Source: Dryocosmus kuriphilus
Taxonomy: Eukaryota > Arthropoda > Insecta > Hymenoptera > Cynipidae
Direction of reading: 5' to 3'
DNA: 64,000 nucleotides
NCBI GenBank assembly: GCA_038277395.1
Contig: CM076191.1
Coordinates: 178,358,552-178,422,551 of the forward strand
Made by a program: the position numbers and the translations under genes. Shown one piece after another: positions 22,741-33,250 of this stretch (its first letter is position 1; each line of letters begins with the position of its first letter). The notes beneath the pieces were generated by a model, which saw only the letters and a list, made by a program, of their open reading frames with translations, was not told the DNA's origin and made no database searches.

Positions 22741-23739
22741 TACTTTTTTTTAGAATCTGCCAGGGCCCTGACAAGTTTTCCTTAAGTAGTATAATTGTCT
22801 ACGAAAGGGTTACAAGTCGTGCACGGCCCATGCCAGTTTACCCGATCAGGACCACATCAGAAGTAGGTGAAACTGGTCAGAACCTTACGAGGCCCACATC
22901 AAGATTTCTACACGCGTAAATGGAATGAAACCAAAGTAGCCAATTAAAGCGAAAATTTTTTCACAAATTCTACAGTACATATGGGGAACACCATGCCGGA
23001 TACACAAGACAAACATTCATTTCAACCACTTTTCTAAAACGTACACAACTTGTTACACACTCAATAAAAAGAAAAATACGACTCACATATTTTGCCTGAA
23101 CAAATTTTTTTCGCAAATCAAACGCATTTTGAATTTTTTTCAATTTTTTAATATTTTCTGTAAGGAAAAATTGAAGGTTTTCAGAATATGTTGTACGGAT
23201 TCGCTGTTTCGTCAACTTATAAAACATTTTTTTGGCACCTATTTGTTACCTATTTTTAAAATCAAATTTACCTCTTCACCTTTTTTAAAGACAATAGGTA
23301 CTGTGATGATTGCAATTGCATCTCCTTATTGCCATTGAAAATTATTGAAAGTGAATTCAAAAGATTACAATTAATTTGGATGTAGGATTATCGATCGTTT
23401 GAGAGTAAATGAAAAGACCAAATTTGATCCGTAAGGTGAAGTTTCGTTGAATTGGTTTGACAACCTCATCAGCAGTGTTGCCGTTTGGAAAAAACTAATA
23501 GTACTGACATGAAGGCCAATTTCGTACTAAAATTGTACTGACGTCGGTTCCACTAGTACTCAACATGTACTTTGGCGGGAAATTCAAAAAGTTTTGAAGT
23601 ATTAATGAAAAACTCAATACCACTCTTTTTAATATGTTTTTTAGGAAGTATTTTTTATAAATAAGACTTAATTAATAACTTTTTCTAATTTTTTAAACTA
23701 AAATACAAAATATAATAATTTTTTAATAACTGCAGCCTC
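22741..23739. other. No recognisable gene
   Basis: AT-rich. CAGTGTTGCCGTTTGGAAAA at 23474 resembles the end of an hAT element, and GTACTGA-rich text follows, but no matching opposite end was found. Confidence 0.4.
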
Positions 23740-24632
23740 TGTAAGAGTCAAAATTGATATCCCGAGAATAATGAACTACCTGAAAGATAACAATATTTCA
23801 GTATAATTTAACAATGTTAATTCAAACTTGAATTAAAATTATTTCTTTTTTTCATAATTGTTCAAGAGTTTAATACTTACTTTAAAATTCAGTGATATCG
23901 TTGCAACTGAAAAAGAAAATAAAACGAAAAATACGTTGGAGCAAATTTCCTCCAAAATCAAACAATCTGCAACAAAAAAATCAATTTAAAAAATACCAGC
24001 CATAATACTTTGTTTATATTTTATATAAGTTAATGTGCTGTTTATAGTACACGCAATACGTACCTCATGCTTAAAAAGAACGATATAGTTTTGAAGTTTT
24101 TTATCAAAACTAAAACGCAAAAAAATAAAGTAAAAAGGAGTTGCTGAATCTCCTTGATCCACAGAAAGTCCAAATTTATATCCTGAGAGATGAATAACCT
24201 GAAAAAAAATATATTTTTGGTATAATTTAACAATGTTAATTCAGACTTGAATTAATATTATTCCTCTTTTTTAAAATTGTTCAAGAGTTTAAGACTCACT
24301 TTAGAATTCAATAATATCGTTGTAAATAAACAGGAACATAGAACGAAACACGTTGAGACAACTTTGTTCCACAATCAAACAATCTGCAACAATAAATTAA
24401 TTTAAGTAATGCAATCCATTATAATTTGTTTATATTTTAAAGAAGTTAGTATACAGTTTTTAATATACGTAATACCTACCTCATATTTGTAAAAAGAACA
24501 ATATAGTTTTGAAGTTTTTTATCAAAACTAAAACGCAAAACAACATAAAGTAAAAAGGAGCTGCTGAATCTCCTTGATCCACAGAAAGTCCAAATTTATA
24601 TCCTGGGACAGATGAATAACCTGGAAAACAAC
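23740..24632. repeat. 419-bp tandem duplication
   Basis: Two copies with a 419-bp offset: TATAATTTAACAATGTTAAT at 23802 and 24221, ATCAAACAATCTGCAACAA near 23957 and 24377, and GAATCTCCTTGATCCACAGA near 24147 and 24565. The left part of a further unit is visible at 23740-23800. Both copies contain the same AT-rich sequence without coding capacity. Confidence 0.88.
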
Positions 24633-25524
24633 CTACATATGGCTGAAGTCACTAGATGTCTAAAAACACAAAGGGAAAAGATAAATTTCTATAAAAATCT
24701 ATTAATAACTAAAAATGATCAAATATATGAAGCAGTACAATTGTACTAAACTCATAGTACTGAAAAGGCCAAAGTGGTACTAAAAGTACTGACTCCGTCC
24801 AAAATGTACTGTATTATTATTATTATGGGCTCACTTCCTCCCACAGGTACTCATGACCCGGTACTTCGCTACCAAACACGGTCGCGAACGCGGCAAGTGC
24901 TTAGTAGATTCATTTGTGTCAGATGCGGTTTCAAAAATTATTCTGCTTCCGCATTCGTCAAATAATTAAAATAATCCTGCTCTGGACCATGAAGCATCGC
25001 AGCTTTTGCTCAGGCGTAAAGTGATGCCTGAAGTATGAGGTGTTTTTCTGAATTGAGGAAATTCACAAATGTCTCAAACAGACGCCCGAAGAACCATTGC
25101 TCGTTTTTTTTTTTCTTTTTTTTTTAAACGAACAATGCTCCCTTACAGGCAACATTATCAGAGACATTTGTCCTCAATTCTTTTTTAATGTTATAAATTT
25201 CAAGCGATATTGCTTATCCCAGGTGCCAAGGGGGCAAAAGCACTCCCCAAAGAGAGAGATAGCGAGAGAAAGAAAGTCACAGACATACCTGGGAATGGAA
25301 ACCAGAGCATTCGTCAAGATTTTTTAAACCAGCATCTGAGACTAAGGACTCAATTAATATATTAATATTTCGAGCGGTGGACAACACACACAACTTCACA
25401 AACTTACACGGACATACACGACACGATAGCGAACATAATAATAACAATAATAACAAGTTATAACAAAAACAAATAAAAGTCACAAGACATTATTTTTGAT
25501 AATAAAACTAAATAAAACTCTGTC
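24633..25524. other. No gene; probable plus-strand polyadenylated retroelement tail
   Basis: A small hairpin pairs CACAAATGTCT (25066) with AGACATTTGT (25161). From about 25330 to 25524 the plus strand reads like a 3' UTR (several AATAAA motifs, for example 25500-25516) leading into the A18 tract, so it is probably the 3' end of a retrocopy or short retroelement. Confidence 0.4.
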
Positions 25525-25550
25525 AAAAAAAAAAAAAAAAAATTTTTTTT
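25525..25550. repeat. Tail-to-tail poly(A)/poly(T) junction
   Basis: A18 (25525-25542) is followed immediately by T8 (25543-25550). The A-run ends a plus-strand tail; the T-run is the poly(A) tail of the minus-strand R4-like element. Two retroelement 3' ends abut here. Confidence 0.75.
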
Positions 25551-25626
25551 AAAGTATTAAAAATGCATAACGTGGGGTTGTCAACATTTAAAGTGTACGT
25601 GGGATAGCCTTTTTTACAGAAGACGA

Positions 25627-26050
25627 TTAGCCGCTATCGTTGGTAACGCCCATAAAACTTCGGACGATGCGGCAGGTGTTAAGCAATATCGCCTTCTGTA
25701 TAAGATGTAAAAATTTCCCAGCTTCCAGGTCTTCCAAGTGCTGGATGCATCTCACGTGAACGTTCCCTGTGGAGGAGATTACTACCGGGTGAAGGGTGAC
25801 CTTCTTCACCCTCCACACGGCCATGATCTCCTGCCGCAACTCCGCATACTTCTGGATCTTCTCAGTGTATCGAAGTTGGATATTGTGGTTTAAGGGAACA
25901 CTAATGTCAATAATTCTGACATGTTGCTCATGTTTGTTCCACCAGAGGACGTCTGGGCGATTATGCCTGACCAGGTGGTCTGTCAGGATAGTCCTGTCCC
26001 AGTAGAGGAGATGATGTTCGTTCTCTAGTACTCTTACAGGGGAGTATTTA
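25627..26050 (-). pseudogene. R4/Dong-like restriction-like endonuclease (3' part)
   Basis: The sequence 3' of mariner continues in frame: KYSPVRVLENE, LLYWDRTILTD, then the endonuclease core RPDVLWWNKHEQ...RIIDISVP (PD followed by D) and KIQKYAELRQEI, ending at the TAA at 25627-25629. The conserved tail includes VKKVTLHPVVIS and HLIQKAILLNTCRIVR. In this group the domain nicks the target for target-primed reverse transcription. The fragment has no internal stop. Excising mariner plus one TA joins KPYY to KYSP without a frameshift. Confidence 0.88.
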
Positions 26051-27344
26051 ACACATCACTCAATAAGTCCGTAGGATAACTAAGAAAAACACATTTTTTC
26101 GGCAAAATTCGATCTTATTCATCAACATACATTCCTTCAAGAGTGATACAATCAGTCCAACGCCGCTCTAGCATTTCGACACCTTTTTTGTAGAACGATT
26201 CGTCTTTGGCCTCAAAATAAGCTTCAGTTTCAGCGATCACCTCTTCGTTCGAGCCAAATTTCTTTCCGGCGAGCATTTTTTTCAGATCTGCGAACAGGTA
26301 GTAGTCGCTGGGGGCCAAATCTGGAGAATACGGTGGGCGCGGAAGCAATTCGAAGCCCAATTCGCGCAATTTGACCATCGTTGCGATCGACTTGTGACAT
26401 GGTGCATTGTCTTGGTGAAAGAGAATTTTTTTCTTCTTCATGTGTGGCCGTTTTTGGCAATTTCTTCCTTCAAACGCACTAATAGTGCCATGTAGTATTC
26501 GCTGTTGATTCTTTTTCCTTTCTCAAGATAGTCGATGTACAAAATTCCGTGCGCATCCCAAAATACAGACGCCATAACCTTACCAGCCGACTTTTGCGAT
26601 TTTGGCCGCTTTGGACGTGGTTCTCCGGCTGCAGTCCACTCAGCTGACTGCCGATTTGACTCTGGAGTGTGGTGGTGGATCCATGTTTCATCCATTGTCA
26701 CATACCGACGCAAAAAGTCCTTTTTATTCCGGTTGAACAGCTCCAAACAGCTCTCAGAATCATCGACACGTTGTTGTTTTTGGTCCACTGTGAGCAAACG
26801 CGGCACCCACTTTTGAGCACAGCTTTCTCATGGACAAATGTTCATGCAAAATAGTGTGCACACTGCCTTCTGATATCTTCAAGGTGTCAGCAATCTCACG
26901 CAATTTAACTTTTCGGTTTTCCAAAACGATTCGGTGGACTTTTTTGATGTTTTCCGGTGTAACCACCTCAATTGGCCTTCCAGAGCGTTCAGCATCGCCA
27001 GTGTCTGTACGGCCACGTTTAAAATCAGCAAACCACTTCTCCACCGTTTGCCTCGATGGGGCAGAGTCCGGATAATACTTATCAAGCCATGCTTTGGCTG
27101 TGATGGTATTTTTACCCATCAAAAAGCAATGATAAATCAACACACGAAATTGCTTTGAATTCATTTTTTTTGAAAAACTCAAAAGTAACGTCACTTTAAC
27201 CTCTGTAACTTGTAAACTAATCGTCGGATTGTCATGAAATTTTGACAGATATCTTTTTAAGGTTGGTACTTCCTACAAATCATATGGACTATTACATAGC
27301 AACGCCATCTATGTGTCATCCTACGGACTTATTGAGTGATGTGT
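26051..27344 (-). mobile_element. mariner, irritans-type (Himar1-like), 1294 bp
   Basis: The 27-bp terminal inverted repeats are identical (starting ACACATCACTCAATAAG, ending ...CCGTAGGAT) at 26051-26077 and 27318-27344. A TA lies directly outside each end (26049-26050 and 27345-27346). The interior is one transposase gene on the minus strand. Length and TIRs are those of a complete mariner. Confidence 0.97.
26115..27164 (-). pseudogene. mariner transposase, two single-base frameshifts
   Basis: Homology begins at the internal methionine at 27164 (MNSKQFRVL), giving about 348 residues as usual for the family; the upstream ATG at 27194 is unlikely. The N-terminal helix-turn-helix (about 1-115: FADFKRGRTDTGDAERSGRP) is in frame to LSMRKLCSK near 26818, where one extra A shifts the frame. 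The middle (WVPRLLTVDQ) holds the first catalytic aspartate in VTMDETW. Near 26450 one A is missing after EEIAK; the third part holds DNAPCH and LAPSDYYLF, so the D,D34D triad is present. Both shifts lie in A runs and offset each other. The protein cuts and pastes the element at TA sites. Recent copy or assembly slips are both possible. Confidence 0.93.
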
Positions 27345-30300
27345 TATAATAAGGCTTACGTTCCTCTAGCAAACCAAGATTTAGAGCAATCTGTTGGTGG
27401 ATAATCCCTGCAGCATCATTGTGTCTGCGGGTGTATTCTTGCGAGGCAAGCATCGTACAGCCATCAATGATGTGCTCGATTGTCTCATTTGGATTACCAC
27501 AGAGGCGGCATTTATCAATGACCGCCTTTAAAATTGAGGACATGCTTTTGGTAGTTCCTCGTGTTCATTACTCCATCTTGGATAGCAATAACGAACCCCT
27601 CCGTTTCCGGAAAGAGTTCTCCCCGCTTTAGCCAGAGGTTTGAAGCATTAGTATCTACGCATGGAAGATCTAGTATTTGAGGGTGCTTTCCATGCAGTTG
27701 CTTACCATGCCATTGAGCAGTAAGTTGTTCAACAGTTAGGTGTCCGATGTTTTGGTAATCAGCAACTGCAAGCTTAAGAGGGGTGTACAGGTCTACTCTA
27801 CAGATGTAGTCGTAGAGCGGGATATTCGTCCTGTTGAGGAAGTATTCGCGTAGCTGTGTAACCTGTGAGTCACAAAGCCATCGAACGTCCAAAACCCCTC
27901 TACCCCCAAGCTTGCGCGGTAGGACTATTCTCTCCACAGCCGTCCTCTCGTGATGCATCCGATGCTCAGACATTTTCACGCGGATTATTCGGTTTAAAGC
28001 CTCAAGATCTGTTTCAGACCACAATAATAACCCAAAGGAGTATGTTAGGAGAGGGATAGCAAAGGTGTTAATTGCTTTGGTGATGTTCTTAGCAGTGAGA
28101 CCGATAGACATGATCGAACTCAGTCATCTCGAAAAGGAAGTCTAAAGTGCCTTTTTCATTGCAGACAGGAGTGGTCCTCTTGCCTGCAATATACCGAGAT
28201 ACCTATACGACTCCCCAACAATCGTCGTCTGTATTAGATCATGATCATCCGCCTCCAGTGGTGTGATCATCTCTCCACGGGATAAATGCAGTTTCCTGCA
28301 TTTATCCAGGGGCCCAGATTCATCCTGATGTCGCTGGAAAACTGCAGTAAGATGTTGAGAGAGTCTTGCAGCTTGGACTCTGAGCCAGCATAAATCTTAA
28401 GGTCATCCATATAAAGGAGGTGAGTGAGCTGAGATTAAGACACTGCCGCCATAATATTGAACCCATAGGACGTGTTGTTAAGTGTCCTGCTTAAAGGGTT
28501 TAAGGCTAAACAGAACCATAATGAACTGAAACAGCCACCTTGGAAGATACCTCGTTTAATTGACAAGGACTGAGTGTCCCTCGCGGCTCCACGACTAAAA
28601 CACCTGATTTTCGTGCACCATGTGCTCATTGCGTGATCCAGAAGTTGAATCACGCGTGGACAGATCTTATATATCCTTAGGAACTCAAGCAAATAGTCAT
28701 GGGGCACCGAGGGAAAAGCCTGTTTATAGTCAATGTAGGCCATGTGCAAATTACGTTGGTGGTGCTTCGCATGCAACACGGCCACAGTGTCAATTGTAAC
28801 CAAGTCCTTGCAACCACGGGAGCCTCGACAGCAACCCTTTTGTTCTTGTGTGAGGACGTTGTTCTCCTCGAAATGTTTATAGATGCCTTCGGATATAATA
28901 GCCGTGAGACACTTGTAGAGTGTGGAAAGGCAGGCAATTGGTCGATAGTCTCTAGGACTATTAGGATCTGGTTTATTTGGTATCATATACGTGACTCCCT
29001 CTGTCATGAAGGAAGGCATAAGTTCCGGATTGTCTAGAATGGCCTAAAGAGCGCCTGCAAGGGCGGGGTGCAAAGCCACCAGATATTTGTACCAGAAACT
29101 GTGCACCCCGTCCGGACCAGCCGCCTTCCATTTCTTTGCCCTCTTTAAGATGCGAGTTACCTCAGAAGCTGTGATAGATAGATCATCCATCTCAGGCAGT
29201 TCTGAAACTCTGTCCTTTTCGAGGTCAAGCCACGGCGTGTCCAGATCACTTGACACATGATTACCCCAGATACCTGACCAATATCCAGCCATCTCCTCAG
29301 CACTTTGGGGTTCACTGGCATTATTGATTTCCCCATCAGAAAGTTTACGGTAAAATTTCTTTTCATTCTGTAGGAAGGTCTTGTTGTCATAACCTCTCGC
29401 GGTAGATCGCTTGAAGCGTCTCAGACGTGCTGACAGGACCATGAGCCTTTGTCTAAAGTAGTCAATTACTTCGTCCAGATCTTTAGATATTCTTGGATTG
29501 ATGTTAAGTGGACGAAGGATTTCCTCCACGTGGCGAGTCAGCTTTTTTGCCCGATTGCCCTTTCTAAATTGGTTCAACCGACCAAGTTTAGCTCTTATTT
29601 TGCTGACTTCGTTTTGAAGCCTAAACTTCCACGGAGGATCTGACTTACTCCTGGGGAAGTAGGTGTTATTTCCCCTAGGCTTGATTTTGATGCTCAACGT
29701 CCTGGCACACGCGACGGCAGCGCAATATGCAATAGTCTGCAACTGCTGTAAGCTCATGTCTTGACGCAGGAACAGAGGCAATATATGGTTGTTTAAGCTG
29801 CCAACGAACCGGGAGAAGGTCGTTGTTAATCCTAAATTTTGGAAGACCACTCCTTTGGGATGGTTCCTGTTCCGTAAACTCTATGATGGCATCAGTGAAG
29901 TACCCTAAAAGACGCAAGCTCTCCTCATTGAGCTCTTCAATCGGGTCCGCAAGGGCCTGGTCCGCGGGATGAAGCCCTAAAGACTGACGACTATGTGACA
30001 GCCTTCGTTCCACATCCCCCGGGTCAAGCTCCTGGCCATTTGTAGCGTCTTGTATTTCAGGCAGAATCTCCCGCTCGACCGCCTCCATGGGGCTCATTTC
30101 GGGGAGCGCAAGTTGTTGTTGCACTTGCCTCTTGATATTTTCAATTTCGACCGCGGAAAGGAGCTTAAGACGCTCAATTGAGCGGAATTGGTCAGCTAGA
30201 TGTTCGGGGGTCACCCTCGAAGCCAAATCCGGATGAAGGTCTATGAAGAGACGATTTTGCTCATACGTCACAACCCCCCCGCCGAAAAAAAGCTTCAAAG

Positions 30301-30890
30301 TGACATCTGACCACATCCTTATTCATGGTTTTCCATGATATCCGCTTTCTGGTCTGTGTACCCACCTGTTGTTGTTGGAGTGCGGTTTCAACCTCAGATC
30401 TTATTCGGTTGATGGTTCTTCTGTGCAGGAGATTCTCCTGAGTTATCAAAAGTGTTCTCCGACTAAGGTCATCTCCTGTTACTGTCGGTAATTCCGGAAA
30501 TCTCGCCACAAATTTTCGGCGAAAGGCTATCCCGTCCTGTGAAGCAGTGGTCACACCTAACTCATTTTCAAATTTGCAGCGCATCAAATACTCATCATGC
30601 TGAGGTTGAAAGTTGATGCGCTGCTGCGACATTCCTGCTGAAGTGGTCGGACGTTCAGTATCGCCCGAAGCATCATCAGCAGTTGTGCCTGGTGACATGG
30701 CACCTGCCGCCTTTTGCCGATGTTCTGGCTGGACAGAATTTTCTTCGGGTGACATGGACCGAGTTGCCTGTCCATCACGCAACTCGCCGTTGTCATCCCG
30801 AATATTTACACCCCCATCGGTGTTATTAGGGGGGACCCGACGATCTTCGGGTAGCGACCACCGCTTCATGAACCTCTTCAAATTTTCCAT
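27345..30890 (-). pseudogene. R4/Dong-like polyprotein: N-terminus, RT, zinc knuckle (5' part)
   Basis: Translation starts at the ATG at 30890 (MENLKRF). Frames change near 30280 and 29830. The frame 29044-29850 enters the RT with GPDGVHSFWYK, then an in-frame TAG at 29044-29046 interrupts it; the same frame continues (YRPIACLSTLYK, QKGCCRGSRGCKD, YIDYKQAF = motif A, GIFQGG) to 28435. A frameshift precedes YMDD, which is intact at 28402-28413. Another shift lies near 28308, before LDKCRKLHLS. The thumb (LLTYSFGLLLWS, LPRKLGGRGVLD) lies in 27515-28111. A last shift near 27530 leads to the CCHC knuckle CRLCGNPNETIEHIIDGC and KPYY, where mariner interrupts. No substantial part of the RT is missing: damage is point-like, several shifts plus one nonsense codon. 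Confidence 0.85.
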
Positions 30891-31030
30891 AAGGGTTCTT
30901 GTTAGCTAAGGAAAGGGAGGTCCGCCCCCGCAGAGCCCCGCATGCGAGGGTAAGGTCTAAATACTCTAGGAGGCGACCCTGTATCCTAGAGACACCGTTT
31001 ATGATACCACATCCCTGCTGCCATGCAGCC

Positions 31031-31717
31031 TTAAGCAACGAATCAGTAAATAGATACCTGCTGTCACTAATGTAGAAGAGTGAACTAAAGAGGAGACATG
31101 GGTTGGGGCAGCTATTGCAGCGGGTAATCATATAGAAAAAGGAACTTGAGCCCTTTTAGTTATAACTATAATTAAAAATATTTTTAAAAAAATTTTATTA
31201 TTAAATTTATAATAAAATAAATTTCAAGATCCTAATATTATTAGTAAAAAAATTATCATTAATAATATCACATCACCAATTCGATTAATTAATAATGTTA
31301 ATATCCTTGAATTATATAAGAATAAAAATTTTGATAATAAATAATTAAACAATAGGAAATAAGCCCCAATCCATCTCAACCTAAAATAATTCTAATAATA
31401 TTAGGTCTCCTAATTATTAAAATTATTGAAACTACAAATATAAATAAAATTATAATAAAATATTTTTTTTTTAAATCTATACATATATATTCTTTACTGT
31501 ATATTATAACTATAGATGAAATAAATATGACTACCCCAATAAATATTAACATAATTCAATCAATAAAAATAATAAATCTAATATTACAAGAATTTAAAGA
31601 AAAAATATTTCATTCAATAAAAATTATTTCTTTCATTAAAAGATTAATTAATCTTAATAATATAAAGTTTAATCTTAAAATAATTAATAAATATATATAT
31701 AAATTAAAAATAATCAT
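31031..31717 (-). pseudogene. nad5: Mitochondrial ND5 N-terminal fragment (NUMT)
   Basis: From the ATG at 31717 the sequence translates with the invertebrate mitochondrial code into an ND5 N-terminus, including LGWDGLGLISYCL, a NRIGDV block and TKRAQVPFSMWLPAA. Five in-frame TGA codons fall at tryptophan positions, and AGA/AGG at serine positions. A 2-nt insertion (about 31309-31312, extra AT) breaks the frame; apart from that it is open to 31031, where it stops mid-gene in TAGIYLLIRC. About 229 codons of the roughly 560 remain. In the mitochondrion ND5 is a membrane subunit of complex I; here it is a nuclear relic. The single indel points to a fairly young insertion. Confidence 0.93.
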
Positions 31718-31739
31718 TTAAAATATTATAAAAATATAT

Positions 31740-32055
31740 TTTATATATTAAACATTAAAGAAATTTAAATTTTGTAAAATTTTTTAGTTATGAATTAATA
31801 AAGTGCCAGCAATAGCGGTTAAACTTTTCATAAAAAATTAATTAAATTAATATTAATTAATTTTAAAATGAAAAATAAAAATATAAAAAAATTATAATTA
31901 TTTGGTTATATAATTTAATTAATATTTAAATATAATTTATATTTATATTTTATATTTAATGAAATTTAAAAATTTTTTTAAAAAACTAGGATTAGATACC
32001 CTATTATTTAAATATAATAATTTAATATATTAATAAAGTAAATTTTAATAATGTC
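31740..32055 (+). rRNA. rrnS: Mitochondrial 12S rRNA fragment (NUMT)
   Basis: Contains two near-universal small-subunit landmarks in the sense direction: GTGCCAGCAATAGCGGTTAA (31802) and AAACTAGGATTAGATACCCT (31984). Their spacing of about 180 nt fits insect 12S. The 5' domain is missing: only about 60 nt precede the first landmark. The 3' half is also missing beyond about 32050. It is nonfunctional nuclear DNA. Confidence 0.92.
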
Positions 32056-32058
32056 TTA

Positions 32059-33250
32059 TTAGCTAGATAACATGAAATTTTTCGTTGAAAGGTAAACAAA
32101 CTTTCGGACGGTGACTATAATATAAAGCTTGACGTTTATCCTTATTGTTATGATTCGAACGATATCTAATTTTATTTAATCTAATCTTAATATGGTCACA
32201 GATTAAATTAAGTGAATAATCATTGTTCAATAAAAATTGTTCGATTTTTGTCAAATTATTATTGCGAAATTTTCTATGAGATAATAATATCGCTCGGTCA
32301 ACGAAATTATAAACAATATTTTTCTTTTGTTGGATAGTATGATTTGAAAAGTAACTAATTACAGTCTACTTAAAGAAGTTGGTTTTTGATAATAATTCGT
32401 AATGATGCGATTATCACTCCTAGTTAGTGTCAAATCCAAAAAATTGATCCGATTGTTATCCTGTAATTCAAACGTAACTTATAAGTGTTTATCATAGAAA
32501 TTGAAAATGTTAATAATAGTATCAACATGTTCTCTGTGTATACATAAAATGGCGTCATTAACTTAATGATAATCAAAAATGGGGGTGCAATTGTAGATAG
32601 TTTTAAATTGTTTCAAACAATAGTTTCCAAATCATCCATCACAATGTCCAAAAACCAAGGTGAAATGGGTGAACCCATTGGCTTGACGAATATTTGTTGA
32701 TAGAAATCATTATCAAAACTCAAAAAAGTGTTTTCGTATAAAAATTTATTACAATACATGATACCTTCAAATGGAATTTTACAATTTTGATTAATATGAA
32801 CAATCCTTCTATCTAAACTATCAAGAACTAAACTGCACGGGATGTTGGTAAATAACGAGCTAGCATCATGTGAAAGAAACACATGGTCATCATCCATAAC
32901 ATTTTGCTAAAACAGTGTCAGTCAAAGTGAGGTTATTTTTATGGTAAATATAATACAGAAATTTATTATCATTCAACTTTCTAAGAATTTTGGAAGTATT
33001 CTCTTGAAGTATTTTTCTATATGGGGTTGGTTTTTAATTTGATATAAGTAGAGGTATCAGATAAAAGACTATGCATCTTGGTATAGTAATACAATTTTTT
33101 ATAACACACCAATCGTCGGTTGGCATTAGTCCAATTTTTAAGAATTTTGATAGTGTGTAAACCATACTGCTGGATGATGAATTTGAAAAAACATTCTTTC
33201 GGTGTGATACAAGATGTTGGGGCTGTCTCCGATCCACGACCCGAATCAAT
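32059..33250 (-). pseudogene. Penelope-like element, copy 2, decayed RT
   Basis: Read on the minus strand from 33250: an N-terminal segment with many stops, then SLFTNIPCSLVLDSL and FVKPMGSPISPWFLDIVMDDL (RT fingers/palm, in 32613-32897), a ruined active-site region near 32560-32580 where a YVDD-type motif would lie, NRINFLDLTLTR (about 32430), and a connection segment (FRNNNLTKIEQFL, 32063-32290). The sequence stops at about 32058 against the mitochondrial insertion, so the rest of the C-terminus and the GIY-YIG domain are absent. Several frameshifts and stops make this the most degraded of the Penelope-like copies. Confidence 0.82.

Larger units (their letters stand above)
25543..31030 (-). 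mobile_element. R4/Dong-like non-LTR retrotransposon, near full length, split by mariner
   Basis: A minus-strand element of about 5.5 kb (about 4.2 kb without the mariner at 26051-27344). From 5' to 3': a short 5' UTR (about 31030-30891), an N-terminal region, a reverse transcriptase, a CCHC knuckle, a restriction-like endonuclease, a short 3' UTR (25626-25551) and an A8 tail. The RT blocks and C-terminal endonuclease place it in the R2/R4/NeSL group; closest by eye to R4/Dong. It is inactive. Confidence 0.85.
31031..32055. other. Nuclear mitochondrial insertion (NUMT), ND5 plus 12S
   Basis: About 1.0 kb of very AT-rich mitochondrial DNA. ND5 (5' third) is on the minus strand and part of 12S rRNA on the plus strand, head to head with about 25 bp between recognisable parts. 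Its left edge is the first base of the R4-like element; its right edge abuts a Penelope-like fragment at about 32058. Both genes are partial. Confidence 0.92.

Noticed and set aside
16080..23010. Similar CCATGCCGGA text at 16090 and 22992 as a dispersed repeat
   Set aside because: Similarity covers only about 25 bp with no extended alignment.
23474..24830. Possible hAT element (CAGTGTTGCC at left, GTACTGA-rich text on both sides)
   Set aside because: No matching right terminus (GGCAACACTG) and no 8-bp target duplication found.
30826..31131. 101-codon minus-strand frame
   Set aside because: Its upstream part is out-of-frame mitochondrial ND5 and its downstream part is R4-like 5' UTR; a chimera of two unrelated sequences.
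31031..32055. Contaminating mitochondrial contig or functional mitochondrial genes
   Set aside because: Both genes are partial, ND5 has a frameshift, and the fragment is joined to nuclear retroelements on both sides.
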